A DNA stretch of 64,000 nt from Cymodocea nodosa (lineage: Eukaryota > Streptophyta > Magnoliopsida > Alismatales > Cymodoceaceae). The stretch is from NCBI GenBank assembly GCA_036874045.1, contig CM072336.1, positions 23,077,501-23,141,500 of the forward strand, in the 5' to 3' direction. The translations under genes and the position numbers were made by a program. The first letter of the stretch is position 1. Every line of letters begins with the position of its first letter. The notes beneath the pieces were generated by a model. It saw only the letters and a list, made by a program, of their open reading frames with translations, was not told the DNA's origin and did not search any database. Below, in pieces: positions 34,901 through 49,900 of the stretch.

Positions 34901-37900
34901 CAAATCTTCTGAATAAACTTATGTCTCATTTGTTTGGCCATAAACTTACACGTTATGTAATCATTTTACATTAATTAATCAAATTACAGTGTTTGTTATT
35001 CAAATATAAATTAATTATGAGATTATACAAATAACTAATATTACTATTTAAGTTCATATTTAGTTAGTTGAGTGATATTCTAAAGAACTTAATTTTTAAT
35101 GATCAAATTCTAAAGCTTATAATTATAAAAACTCAATTATTGTAATTTAATTATGGAACGCATTTCAATAGCATTATTACATGCAAGATATAGTCATTTA
35201 AACATGGCCTTACTAAAAAGACTTTCGAATGCATTGTTTTGCCCTGGAAGTGTCTAACATAATTAAATTTAACTTTAATACTATTAATTAAAAATTATCT
35301 TTTACATTAATTTGATATTAACGTCATTAACCTTATAATAAAATTTCAATTATCATAAATTGGAAATAGATGTGCATAACAAAATTTAAATACAACTTCA
35401 TAAAAGCAGATATTATATAAATACATAAAAATTATAATACAAGATATTAAAAATGAGTTATAATATCTGTTAATTTCTTATTTTTCTTCCTTCTTCTTCC
35501 TTTTCATTTTCTTTATTTTCATATATTTTCTTTCTTTCTCTTTCTTGATATTTATTTTATTTTATTTTTTTTCCTTTCTTCTTCCGTGACCTTCCTCTTC
35601 CTCCTTTGGCAACCGCGAGTGGACAAACTTTGATGGTTGACATGGAGGAGACAAGCAGACACGGCGGAGACAAGCAGACGCTCGTGAGAGCGAACGAATG
35701 AGACGATTGACACAAAGGAGACATGCAGACGAACGCGAGCGAGCGACTTCAATGATTGCGTCGGCTGTCGACGAATGCGTCAGTTGATTTTCCAGGAGAC
35801 GAGCGACTTTAACGGTGTTTGCTTGTAGGTAGACGTGTGGGGGTTATGCGCGGACGAGAGACGAGTTCGCAGATGGCGGCTGTGCGTAGATAGGGATAGT
35901 GTGTCGGTTGATTTTCTAGGAGACGAGCGGCTTCGACGGTGTTTTTTTTCAAGTAGACGTGCAGACAAGCGATAGCGTCACCGACAGGTTGCGTGCAGAT
36001 GGAAGTCGAGTGCGCAAGCACTTCTTTCCACGGCATTCAGAGGGTTGGGGGTCGGAAATGGTTTCCGACTCCCAATAATAAGGGGTATTTATATGGCGAA
36101 TTCATTGGATTTTAGTTCCAGCGAATTCTAGTCTCACAAATACCTTTAATTTTGGAATTCAATTTTATTAATTTGAATTTCGGTGAATTCCGAGCACAAA
36201 CACCACCTACGCTACCAATTATAAGAATTTCTCTTTAAACTCTTGTCGTCCAGGACCTGATTTCCTTCAATGCATTACCTGTTCGGCAGGAACCATGAAT
36301 ATCTTCAATAATTTGTGGTAATATATTACCACAAAAGGAAAAAATCTCTAACTCTTCCAAACAGAAAACATAAATTATGTAAAACAAAACTATATAGAAA
36401 ACAATTTAGGAAAATATAAACATACTTAAAGTAAAGATTACTAATTTGCCCCTATTAGCTATATGCCATCATAATTCATTTATTAGGGCAATTTTCCATT
36501 TCATTTTATTAACCTAACTCTATTCTCTCACATTCGGTTAATTAACTATTCCACCTTATCAAATATCATTTTTTTTATTTTTGTCATTTATTTTTATTTC
36601 ATTTATATTTTCAATCATTTACTTAGGAAAAATATTCATATCTCCTATGTTTCTGTAGCTATGGGCCAATTTACATTTTTTCTTTCAAAATTTATCAATC
36701 TTTTCATTTGTGGTTCCTTTCTTAAGACCACCCTTTGCTATCGACACAATAGGTCTGACAAGACAAAATGATTTATCATTTCACAAGTTATCATTTTTTC
36801 TTTCATGGTGGGTTACTAAACATATTATCAACACTAATGAGAGATTCCATGCCTTAACAATCCACTCACTAGACAATTGTCAATAGGGATGCATCTCTCT
36901 ATCTCTCACTAGACTTGTCAACTAATGGGATGATCTAAGCCCATTTACCTAGACCTCGGTAACTGAACTTGTCAGTCCAACCGCTCTGTTGTAAAGGCCG
37001 GGTGGGTTGCAAGGTCCACTATTGACCTGTCTCTGGGTTCAAGGTCTCCCTTTCTAGAAACCAAAAATCCTTGCCAAAGCAAGGCTGATTAAGCCCTTGT
37101 AACCACATCGAGAGACTTATTCCTTTTTTAACTGTCCACTTTATGTTCACTACACTTTTAGTCAATGTTTTCAATCATTTGATTAATTTTATTTATGTTC
37201 ATTCACATTAATTAAACAATTTCATTATGAGATGATAATTGGACTCTTTATGGGCCTGACTCCATTAGTCCCTAGTACCCCTCCATTGACTCATAATGAA
37301 TTCAAATATTCAATTATCGATTTTACTTCCATTTTCCAATAATTATTGGGCCTTAATTCTTATTTAGCCCATAAAACATATTTTCGTTATAAATTCTTCA
37401 ATTTATGCTAAGGGCATATTATCTCCATTTCAGTAATTTCATTCATTCACTATAGTGAACTTTTCAGGGAAATTTTTATCCTACAATATTCATTCTTTCA
37501 CTTTACTCCTTAGCTTTTCATTAATTACAATTAAGGACATTCCAAAGGTCCACTTTGGAATTCCATTTGGAAAAGGCACTCTACCCTCAAAACCCAAAAA
37601 TTTAGGGTCCAAAAATCAATCCCTCAATATGTGGGTTCTACATGGAGGCCTTTTTATGTTCAAAACTTAAATAATTTTAGTAGTATTTAACCATTAGGGC
37701 ATTGGGGATATTAATTTTTTCATTGGTGATCACTTATAGTGTTACATATCTTATGCACCTGTTTACCAAAATTTTTCAGGTTTTGCAAGGCTAATGTTTG
37801 CCTTGTTAAAATATTTTTGAACATTTTTCCATGATTTTAACTATTACTTTCAGTATATAAAATCCTGGTTCAATTCTATATCTTCACAGTACATTTCTGT

Positions 37901-40900
37901 TTCCATGCTCTTATTCATAAATGTTAAAACATGCATAAAAGCCAACTAAAATTCATAAAACTTTAATAACATGAATTTCTAACATCAACAATCAATAAAA
38001 TATTTTTTCATGATTTTAACATGAACGTATTTGTTTGAAGTTTCATCCAAACTTCTGGTTTAAGCTTCAATAATATCTTGAAAATTTAAAAATCACATCA
38101 AATGGTCATGCATTTTTGTAAGAATTTGATATAGTCTTTTCTGTCATGTCGACAAATATCCTACAATTTTCCATAAATTTTCAAGTTCATTTTCCATGTG
38201 AAATTTACTTGAGAAAATCGTTTTCCAAAACAAATACAGTCTGGTTAGTGGCATTTCAAAAATTATTAACATTCTCAAAACTTAATCAATTCCAATCCAA
38301 ATCTCTTGGACAAGTTTCATAATTTTCAAAACTAACATCACAAATTAATTCATAATTTTTCCTGTATGAATAATAAAATTGGGAGTTTAGAAATCCAATG
38401 ACTGAAACAGGAAGGAAACCTGCCCTATAGACTTTATATCTTTATCAATTCTTAATGAAATTGAGTAAGACTAGTTAGAACTTCTTCATTCATCTAAGAA
38501 TTTGCATGGAAAGATCCAAAATTTTTGGGAAAGAAAACCTTAATGAAAACCTCAGTTACAATACCTTAAATGGTCACATATCCTGTTTAAAAGTGCTTTC
38601 CAATAAATTTTATAGATTTATTTCTCGCTCAATCCCTCATGATGTTTGAAAGTTTGCATAGATGTACATCATCTCACATATCATTCACAGAAATTATATC
38701 ATGATTTTTGAATCATTGAATCTCATATAACAAATCACATAAAGAGTAGATAAAATCAAATATCTACAAATCAAGTCAATTTGTATAATTCATTACATAG
38801 ACTTAATTGGCCTCAAGATCCACTCTACAATCTTTCACAATGTTTCTTCCAACTTCTAGGATGCAAAGTGATGTCCAAATCACTCCTTGTTCTGCGACTG
38901 CCTCACTGGAAAATTGGGTTTCTGGTCAAGACTTTGTCATACCATCAAAAGTAAATCAAAACCCTTAATTTAAGCTCATGGAGAGCATCACCAAATCTTT
39001 TCAATGATTTTCCATCATCTCCTCTGAGGTCTAACAGTGCCTTTGACAGCCCCTCTGACCTCTAGCCAAAGTTTGTTGGAGTTTATAGTGGTGGCAGCGA
39101 TCTAGGCTTTTCCAAGCCTCTCTGATCATCAAGAACTTTTCTTGAAGGTTCGAAAATGTTCGAGGATGAATTGGGTGAGCTGGATCATTGAAGTCCAGGG
39201 ATTTTCCATTTCTTCACACCAGCTCAAATTACAGAAAACCCCTTGACATTTCCATAATTCTATTATTGTCTGAATAAATTAAATTAAAATTATTAAAATT
39301 CGGATTTATTGGAATTAAATCCCATAAATTCATTTTCCCTTAATTTTTTATTGAGTAACATAGATTTTGGCCAAGAAATTCCTAAAATTCACAGAAATTA
39401 GAGAATATTATTTCATTTATTTTCTGGACATTTTACATGAGAAATTTTGGGTTTTTACAATCGCAGTCATCTTTTTTCAACAGAAAAACCTTGAAAGAAC
39501 ACTAAAGAGACGTGGGAGCTCATTGAAGTTGTGCTTCTGCAATCACTTCTGTTTTCCACAAATTTTTTACGTACATCTATTAATATTTTCCTAGTTCTAC
39601 CTTGGAAATATACATTTCTCCCTAGATCTAGGTTCCAAACACATTTTTCTATTTTTCCACGGTTTTTTTAATATTCAGTGTTTTCTTGAAATTTAGGGTT
39701 TTTTTATAACATAGAATGTTAGATCTGCCTTTGAAATATGCATTTCTCCATAGATCTAGGTTTCAAATATATTTATCTCTATTTTCCATGAAAGTCATAG
39801 TTTTTTTTTAATTTTTGTGGACTTTCATGAGTTAAGCAAACTATGCAGTCCTTATATCTGAGTCCAAATCGAAACCAAAAGATCAGGATTCAGACTATGC
39901 AGGTAGGCAACCACAATTAACTCATCTCTGTACTTGTGAAGCATAGTGATATTAGTAGTGAGAGACTGATCAATGTCCAACTCATCAAGTAATGCACAAA
40001 AGGTAGTAAACTGATCTTGAACCAGTTGATCTCTCTGTCTAGTAGTAAAAAGCTATTCATAAATCTTGATTACATGTATGATATTATTTTCACGATCATG
40101 GATAGTCTTTAGGTGCCTCATATTTTCTTGGTTTGAGGAGCATAAGATTGTTGGTAATGGATGGCTCAATACTATTAACCACACAAGACTTAATAGCTGT
40201 AACATCAACAAACCAGTTCTCATACATGGAGTCTTTTGCATTGAAAGGAGGGCCAGTGATATGGCACCATTTGCAATGAGCAAGTAAAAAGACAAACTAT
40301 TTGTCATTTGTCTACAAAAAATAGTTGATTCCATTGTGTTTCTCTGATGTGATGTGCCACCTATGTTCTTTACAAACGAATCTTTTGCAGCCATCTTGGA
40401 GTCAAGAAAATATTGAAACAAGCAATCACAACTCACATGTAAAATCCAGCTGGGGAGAGGGTTGGACAGTAGCAGGAACCACTAGTTGAAGGTGGTGATG
40501 GCAGTAATAGAGGATAGTTAATCTTGGGGTGGTCGCAAGAGAGGTAGGTTAGCCCTAAAAGGTTGGTAGATCTGGTCAACAGACAGGAGAAGGGTTGGCA
40601 GTGGCCTTGTGAAGGGTCAGGGGTAGAGGGATGACCTTGGATGTTATTGATAGAAATCGTAGAGGACTTGATGGTGGTGTTAGAGAGTGGGTAGCATTGA
40701 TTGCTTGGTTGAAGAGTGGAGAAAGAAAAATGGTGAGCTTTGGCTGCAACGAGGTGTAATCAACAGTAGTTGGGTGACATTGGTGGTGGCAATGGTGGTG
40801 GCAATGGCGGTGGCAATTGGTTAGGTGGGCTGGTGTTGGATGCCCCGGATCTTCTTTTTTTGGTCTGATATCATGTGAAAGAGGAGAAAAAATAGGGTAT

Positions 40901-43900
40901 GTTCCATTTGAGATGAGATACATGTATGCATATAGGGCAACGGACGAGTAGGTATCCATTTACCTAGTAAGAGATCCTTATACATAATGCATACTAGTAA
41001 CATGACTCTAACATATACTTTATAGTTTTTTCTTCTTTGTACTTTTTCTATCTTATATTAGATGAATTTTATATTCCACCTTGTAAAAGAAGTTTATATG
41101 AAATTTTCAAGTTCAGTGCATGAAATTCATCTGTACTGTATCATCTTTTGCAGGAAAATTGTTTGTGTCTGCAGATGATGTTGTAGCTGCAATAGATGAA
41201 ATGTTTAAGGCACCTCATATTCAAGTAAGTTGATCATTTGAAGTTCTTATACCAAGCTTAATATCAATTCGTGAATAATCATGATGTATGTTAAGCTGAA
41301 AAAAGTCCATCTACACTAATCTCTGAATGTATTCATAATGTGGATCTTCATTGTTTATGTTAGACAAGCAAGAAATTTTATATATTCATTATCTTAGTAC
41401 GATTCATGGTTTCAGGACTTACATACATTAATTATTGAGGTACAGGTCTGAATCATTGTCATGAAACACGTGAAAATATAATTGTCATGGTGTTTAGGCA
41501 TCCAGGTGGTCAAGGTTCCTTGAATTCGTACATGCCTAGGTGTCATATTTTAAATAAAGAATATATATACATTTGGGAATATGTACATTCATATTTAACA
41601 TAACAGCAATATAAAATGTGCTAAATATATGTATAATACTACAAAAATCAGATGTTAATTACTAAAAATTATGTAATATCATGAAAATGTGACAAATAAA
41701 TCATGATGCATGGATTTCATCAATAAGTAGCATGGTGGAAATCATATCAATGAATAATACAAAGTCAGATGTTAATTGGTGAGAATTGTCTAACTTTACA
41801 TGGATTTTGTTAATAAGATACATAATGAAAAACCATAATAATATTATGCTAAATGTATATAAGAAAAATTAGAAAATAGGATTTTATGTGGTGAAAATAC
41901 AATAAAAGATATATTAATACAAAGGTTGAAAAAAAAATGGTGTAAAACATTGATTGGAAATATTAATTCCTTAAGTAATACCGCAATTGCATGATGTTAT
42001 TGTAGCAAGCATCAACAAGTATGGGTCGATTTCTATAGAGATTGTGTAATTTAACTTAGAAATATTTAAATGATAATCCAAGAACTTGAATATTGGAAAT
42101 CCAAAGTAAATATTTGAAATCTTTGTTTAAATAATTGGGCCAATCTTTTTAAGACAACAGAATAGATTAATCTTCCAATAGAACACAGTTCAATCACGAA
42201 TCTCAAAAACCCTCTATATCAAATCTTACCATTTATTAATTACACATTTTCTCACGTTTAGAAACTTTTTGAAATCACTTACAATCCTTCCTCTCAACCA
42301 AGAAAAAACATCACACCAAAATACCACAATAAGATGGATTGAATCTTCCCTTAAAAATTGAAACAGGTTGCAATCAACGAATTACAAATTAGGAAAGTCT
42401 GTACTACAACACTTCCTATGAAATCAATCATTTTCACCTATCAAAACATATCCAAAAATTTTGTAAAAATCTTGTAAAATACTAGACTTAATCACAAAGA
42501 CAATTGTAGTGATTTCACTCAAAAACTCCGTCAGACTTAAAAGTTATAACAACCAATACATCTTTCCTGCAGAGTTGTGATTCAGAGAACACCTTCACCA
42601 AAAATCATTTATTACAACATTCAAATGACCTTCAAAAATTTTGTAAAAATTCCTAAAAATCCTTCATTCATAGATGCAATGAACTCCTAAGTTACTTAGG
42701 AAAATTCCATACACAAATAGATCAAACGATTGCCACGAACACATGTAGATTCACACATGATTTTTATTTTTAATCTAATATTACAACCTTTCAATATCAT
42801 GCAAGATTCTCAATATTTTTCAATAAAAACACATGAAACAAGATAGATCCAAGATTAAAGACATTTGGAACAATCGAAATAAGTAATTTTCATATTGAAA
42901 GAAAATAAAAACCAAAGTACTAATGCAAGAAAATAAGATTTAACCTTCATGCTTGTGTTGTAGTTAGATCAAGCACTCCAACACCTCAAGATCTTTTCTT
43001 CTTCCTTCAAGCTCCACCTGTCCAAGCAAGCTTTCTTGAATTTCCACATCACTAGCACCAACCATGATGAGGAAATGGAATCCATTACGAACATGGCAAG
43101 ACTTGACCCTTGAAGTTTCTCTTGGACATTGAGAGGTGATTCCATGCAACAACCTCTAGACCACGCCTTTCTTTGCCCTCCTTCCTCAAGAACACATCTC
43201 CTTACCTTCACCTTACATGAGAAACTCTTCCTTGCTGTCACCAAAGTTGAGCTCTTGCACCAAGATGGAGGAGAGCCACTGGTTGGAGAGGTGATAAAGG
43301 TGGAGGCCAACCTAGGGTAGAATGAGGTGTCTCCAATTGTTGCCAACAAGTCCTTTTTATTTGGGAATGTTAGGGCTACGAATTTTGTACCTTAGTTCTT
43401 AAGTTCTTTAGGTTTCATGTCCTCTTTTTTAATTTGTTTCCATGAGAAATTTGTACAAAAAGGTCGAAACTTGTGAATTGCTTCTCCAAAATTCTTTATT
43501 ATAGCCATTCTTTCTTAATTCCAGCAAGAAATATTATACCTTTGTAAAACTTTCCAAAATATTTAAATATGACATTTAAAAAGTAATATTGATATATAAA
43601 AGCACAAATAAAATCACAAAATTATATGTTGACCAAACACCTAACTTTGTGTAGATGAGTGCCTCATTTTATATGGTGTAATCAATGCTGAACAGGATCC
43701 ATTCACCTTCAAATGAATCTAATAATGATTGTGAGTTTTATACATGCAGTCTAGCTCATATCATATGGTTGGTTCTTCACAAAACTTATTAAATTGCATA
43801 GGTATGATTTGCTTGTCCAAGAGTATTCTGCAGTAAAATTATTTCACCACTGTTCAATTGGTCAAGATTTGTGTTGCTTTTAATCCTGGAAATCTCTATA

Positions 43901-46900
43901 TTTTTTAATCTTTCTGTTATCCTATTACCAAATTTGACAAGTATGCCATCTGGAACTGAGTTTTTTGTATCATAAATTTTTTTATCTTATTTTTCTGCGG
44001 CTTCCTATATTGCTGCTCACTTTGTACTTGGTAGTTTTTTGAAATGTGATAATGCTATTATCAAGTCTCCTTTATTGTCAAAAACTAGACTGAAATTAAC
44101 ATATCATGCTAGATATTACATTTTTTCTGTTATGGTTATTTCCTAGCTATCTACTTTTTCAGGTAATTAAAAGCTGTTCAAGACTGAGCAAAATTATTTT
44201 GGCAGCTATGGTACATGAACTCTATAGAACTGGAATGAGTGAAGTTACATTTGAAAGAGTCAGTATCTTGACCCTTTTTCATATTATTCTACTTTGAATT
44301 CCACACTTTGTGATGAATAGTGATTGCTATCAACCATCCATTATTTTTACAATTATATGAATTCTTTTATTTCAAGTTCATCCTTTTGCATGAACTTCTG
44401 TATGTCGCAAATATTGACCATTTCATGACTTCTGTAAAATGATCATGCACCATTGGAGAATGTGGCTGTTGCTCTCCTTTTGCCATTATTACGTCCATGT
44501 GGTGGATAATAGCTTCAGATTGATATTTGAAAATAAATGCAGTGGGATCATCAAACACAAGTGAAATAAGGGGCATTAATAGATAAATTCTAATCCAGGA
44601 TTCAAATTCTTCACTCTTATTTTGTATCAATGACAATCATAGATTCTATGTTGGTTTTTAAATGAAAAATACTTATCAATAACAAAATAAGTTGTTTCCT
44701 GCAAAAAATATTGATTGCATTATAGGGACGCTTGTGCTGGATTTTCTCTTCTTGAAGAAAATATAGTTCATTTTAGGCCAAATTGCCAGACTTACATATC
44801 TATTCTTATTTGTTGCTGTTTAGTGCTTGATCCTTAGGTCTTGATTACAGTTTCAATATCTTCTGTGTGTAGTTCTTGTGGTCATTCTTGCTGATATAGG
44901 GCTCTAATGAAATTTTTCAGAAATGGATAGCAACCCAGCATCTTTTTCAAAAAGAAAATAAATTGTTTTTTCGTTAAGTGAAATATACGTATCCATTGCT
45001 AGTTAAAATTCACCTACTGGTCTCCTGCTTATCTATTGATCTCTACCTTGTAGTTGGCAATGGCTGTTTCCAGCTTGTGCACAAGCAATGGCGAACCATT
45101 CCCAGAATGGGATATTCTCTTGAAGATTAGGTACACAAGCTTCGGGAACTATATTTCATAATTTATGGATTATGAATGAGTTGTGATTCTTATTTTGACA
45201 TTAATCTACCAATGTAATCCCAATCACATATATATTGGGTATGAAGTACCATAACTAGACATATTTGCCTTCTGTTTAAATACAGGATTTCCAATGTAAA
45301 TCTGTGGATATTGTTGTTTAAAACTCAAGTCATGTGATTAACTATGAACTTCCAACTTGCAAACTGAGATTCTTGTAGAAGTTTTGTGATTCATCTTTGA
45401 AATTTTCATAAAAGAAGACACTAGGAAGATAACTCAGGCCAGCCTGCTAGTAAAATGAAGTGTAATAGACAAAAAATTGATACTTGAATTTACGAGAATG
45501 GATTAACTTTCTTTTTATGAGAATGAACTGCTTGTCTGTGCTTGGGACCATAGTTTCATAAATCGATCTTAAGCTGTGATTTTTCACCTATCTGGATTGG
45601 TTTTGGCTGGATCCAATATAATATCCAGCTTTATTATTGATTTCCTTCTAGAGCGATCAATCTGGATCAAAAGATCAGATCTAGATCGGTAAATCAATTG
45701 ATCCTGCATTTTTCTTGGCTATGGCCATAGTTGGATCAACCCATCCTTTAACAGGATTGTCCAATCCTTTGTTTCTACTGACTGAAGGTGGCAATTTCAT
45801 GGATTTACAGGTGGAAATTTTGATTTCTTCCTTGTTTTTCTCTTGAATTTTTTGAATCTTCACTTTAATTGGGTAGATTTTGGAAGAAGACATCAAATGA
45901 ACAGTTGAATTCTCTTTTACAACCCTATTTTAAGGTGAATTTCTTTTTCCATCTCATTTCTTTAATTTTAAAGCATATCTAAGATGTTTATGTGATGCTT
46001 TAATTTTTTTTACAATATTCAGTGAATTTTTTATGAATATCAATGATTTTTTATGGGTATAAGTGAACATATTAGACAATATTAGTAAATATCTGTGATT
46101 TTCAGTGAATATTACGCATTTTTAGAGAATATTACTTATTTTCAGTAAATATTAGTGGATTTTAGGAATATTAGTTATTTGCAGAGAATATTTATTTTCA
46201 AAAAATATTAGTAATTTTCAGAGAATATTAGTTATGTTTAGAAAATATTAGTAATTTGGAGTGAATATTAGTTATTTTTAGTTAATATGTTTAGTGAAGT
46301 GTATTGATTCTATTTGGTCAATTATGAAAAAGATATCATTTTAACTTACGTTGTTGGTATAACTTGTACCTATGAAGATGTCAAGTGGTTAACATATTTA
46401 GTGATGTGTATTGATTCTATTTGGTCAATTATGAAAAAGATAACATTTTAACTTATGTTGTTGGTCTAACTTGTACCTGTGAAGATGTCAAGTAGATTAG
46501 ATCGAAGCATATGTTTCCATAAGTAAGATCTTGACAGAAATGAAGATCATAGTTGACTTCATGGATTTCCTATTAATAACAATAGAAGAAAGATCCAATC
46601 AAATATTGTGAGAAGAAAATAGGAGGTGGTGGCAGCTAATGATGCCAGGTTCAATAATGTTAAAAAGATAATGAAAATATATCTTATTTTTGAGTACCTT
46701 GTGCAACATATTATATCGATCTTATATTGATGAACTTTTTAGAAGGACATAGTTGACAAGAACCATAAAATCAGCATGGTTTGTCATGAACTATATCTAT
46801 AATTGGTCTCATTCTTACTTTCATATATGAGGTCGCTAGAAGTATGTGATGGTGATTTAATTCATCCCAAAGTTGCTTGTTTTGTCACTAACTATAGAGT

Positions 46901-49900
46901 ACTTCAATCTATGCTTGATAAGAAGGTTGGACTGAGACATATTTAATTCTAAGTTATGGTACAGGCATTTAGAAAGTGACATGAATCACTAATGATTATA
47001 ACTTTTAAGAGAATGTTACAAAATGTATTGTAGTTATGAAGCTTATTTCAAAGGCTTTAAAATTAGATGACGGGGATAAGAAACCCATCATGGGTTTCTT
47101 ATATGATGTTTTGAATTTAATAAAGGGGATGAAATGTGACTCAATACCACAAAGCATAAAGATATATCTCAATATCATCAAGGAAAGATGATTTAGGATG
47201 TTTCTTCATCTATTATATGAAGTTGGTATGCAATTATTTACGTATGTGTAATTACCATTTTATCTTAAGTATTTCTTATACTTATTTTTTTATTTGATAA
47301 TTTAATATGTAACATTTCATTTGAATCCATTGTTTCAGTATGAACAAGCACTTAGTGACCATGTTGATCTAATCAATTTGTTAAAGATTATTATTAATAA
47401 TATCAAGTCAAATATCGAAACTTAGGTATAAGCTGTGAGTAAGATAAAGAATTGCAAGGCCGTTTGGGTGGTTTTAGTCACCCTAGAGCCATTCATGTCA
47501 AAAAGACTATGACTCTTAGTAGGTACTTACTTTTTAGTAGTGATTATAATCTTTATTTGAAATATTCTGATTTTTCAATATTGATACTAAATTACTAATA
47601 TCCATTCCTATTTTTGTTTTTACAATTAAATGATGGATGATCCATAGCATAGATACTCTTAATCTGAAGAAGATTATAATTAGAATGCTTTCTCAGACTA
47701 CTTATACTTTTGATTGTGAAAGAAATTGGAATACTATAGGAATGCTTTCACTTGACTTGCACAAAGTAGAGGAATAGATTAAGAGTGCAAAGGTTGAATG
47801 ACAATCGTTGTCCACCATAACAAGAGACTTCTTATGAGGCATATGACTGGTGGATAAGACTATGATAAGTTGGATTCAATTGATGTTACTTTCATCTATA
47901 AAAATTCAAATAATGAGGATCCTTTTATGGAAAAATGCAAAATAATGGTAAACCTATTCTTGATAAAGAGGGTGGAAAGCTAGACGAGGATATTGATGAA
48001 TACATGAGCTCCTCTTCACAATCTTGTGGTGTTAGAACAAGTCTAGGTTTAGGTACAAGCACACACTTTTATGATCTTACACAGTCTCTAGATGATAATG
48101 ACAGTAATGACAATGATGGCGATGGCAGTGGTGATTGTAGTAATATTCCTTAGTTTGAGAGAAGGCACTTAGTCCATTTACAGGAGAGAGGTTCTTTACC
48201 CATTTCATTCAAGATGAAGATCATGGAGCCAGACTCTCTTATAAACACGATTATGAACCATTAGCATTTCATTACATAAGGAAAAGACTAGGAATTAATG
48301 ATGATACACAAGAGACAACAAGGGGAGAATCCAGTTCATTTTTTTTACAAATCATTGAGGGTTTACAAATAAGTGATATTAAAGCTTAGCCTTAGAGTTA
48401 ATATCCTTCCAGATTTAGTTTCTATTAAAGATCATATGGCCTATCTAATTACCACTCTCTTATAATGCATGGGCAAATCCATCATCACATGAGTCAAGCT
48501 ATTATGATTCAAGTTAATATGGTGAAGGATATGTAGAATCGATTTATGGAAAGTATAATCCATTCCAAATTTATAAAGAAATGGTACAAAGAAGAGACTT
48601 TAATGACAGACCTCCTTCCTTGGATGAACTTGACATCACGATACTTCATCATTTCTTACAAATTGTATACATGTCTAATTCAAAATATTATCAGTAGGTC
48701 ATAGAGTATTGTACAGATTTTGCCATTTAGGAGGGGTTTGTGCCTCCTGGAATTCCAGGAAATGACAGAAAAGGAAAGTCTGGAAATAAGAAATCTTTAT
48801 GTGATGTGGAGAGAAAAAAATGATGTGCAATCAAATGTTCCAAGATTATTTGGCACAAGGACATGGTTGCGACCCTTTAAGTTATTCAACTTGAAATTAA
48901 TATTGGAATGCTTTGATTATATTATAAATCATTTGACATTCTAAGTTATTTTTCTGTCATTTCTACATGATTTAAGTCTTTTTTTCATGCATACAACTAC
49001 TATTCTCTATCTAATTGATATTTTATATATGATAATTGCTTAGAAAATTATTTAGTTATTTTTATATAGTTATCATAGCTTATTTTGTTTTATCCTTGAG
49101 CTTCAAATTGAAATTTGAAGTTTTTTGTTCATTTTCACAAAAGTACTATGTTTCTTTTTAGGAGACACAATCTTTTATCTTAGGAGACTGATCGTTAACA
49201 CGATATTGATACTTAATCCTTGGTTGTGACATTGTGTAATGTTTGTGACATGATTATTCCAAATGTATGATATCATTACTATCCATCCTTTTTAATTCAA
49301 ATTATGAATGGAATTTTTTGTTAAATTGCGTTTTATGTTTTTAAATAATAGTTCATTTTAATCTTACAGTTATTGAAGTGAGAATAGTGAGATAAGCATG
49401 CCAGCCAAAATGAAAAATACAAGCCCTAGCGGGAAATGGATAATTGTTTGTCTATTATTAAAAAATTCAAGCCATTCCAAATATTGATTTACTTAATTTA
49501 TAGTTGCTGTGTTTCTTATGTATTTAAATTACTAGATTTTGTTGTTTTATGTTGTTAATGTTTTTTACCTGTGAGGAAGCTTAAATAGTTTCTGAATTAG
49601 CAGTAAAAGAAATATTGACTGATATTATTGGGCAAATAATGGGACTGATTTGCAAGGAACCATCTTGTTTACAAGCATTTATATAAGCATCCCATTTTTT
49701 TTGATAATGATAGTGTTTTGACCTAGATTCCAATCCATAACTTCTCTTTCAACTACATTATCATTGGCAGTTAGGCTTTGCATATTTCTCTATAAAGAAA
49801 AGAATATATCAGTAGTTTGTTTTTGGTTGCTCCATACGGAAATATTCTAGTAAAACGTAATCTCATATATTCTTTTGCAGCTGTAAGCTTGGTGAAAGCA

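Noticed and set aside
37455-37670. 71-codon plus-strand frame in ORC1 intron 11
   Set aside because: Within non-coding repeat-like DNA, no motif, expected by chance at this length.
42969-43349. Minus-strand 126-codon frame in ORC1 intron 12
   Set aside because: Looks protein-like in composition, but I could not name any domain; it lies in repeat-like DNA and is better left as unclassified.
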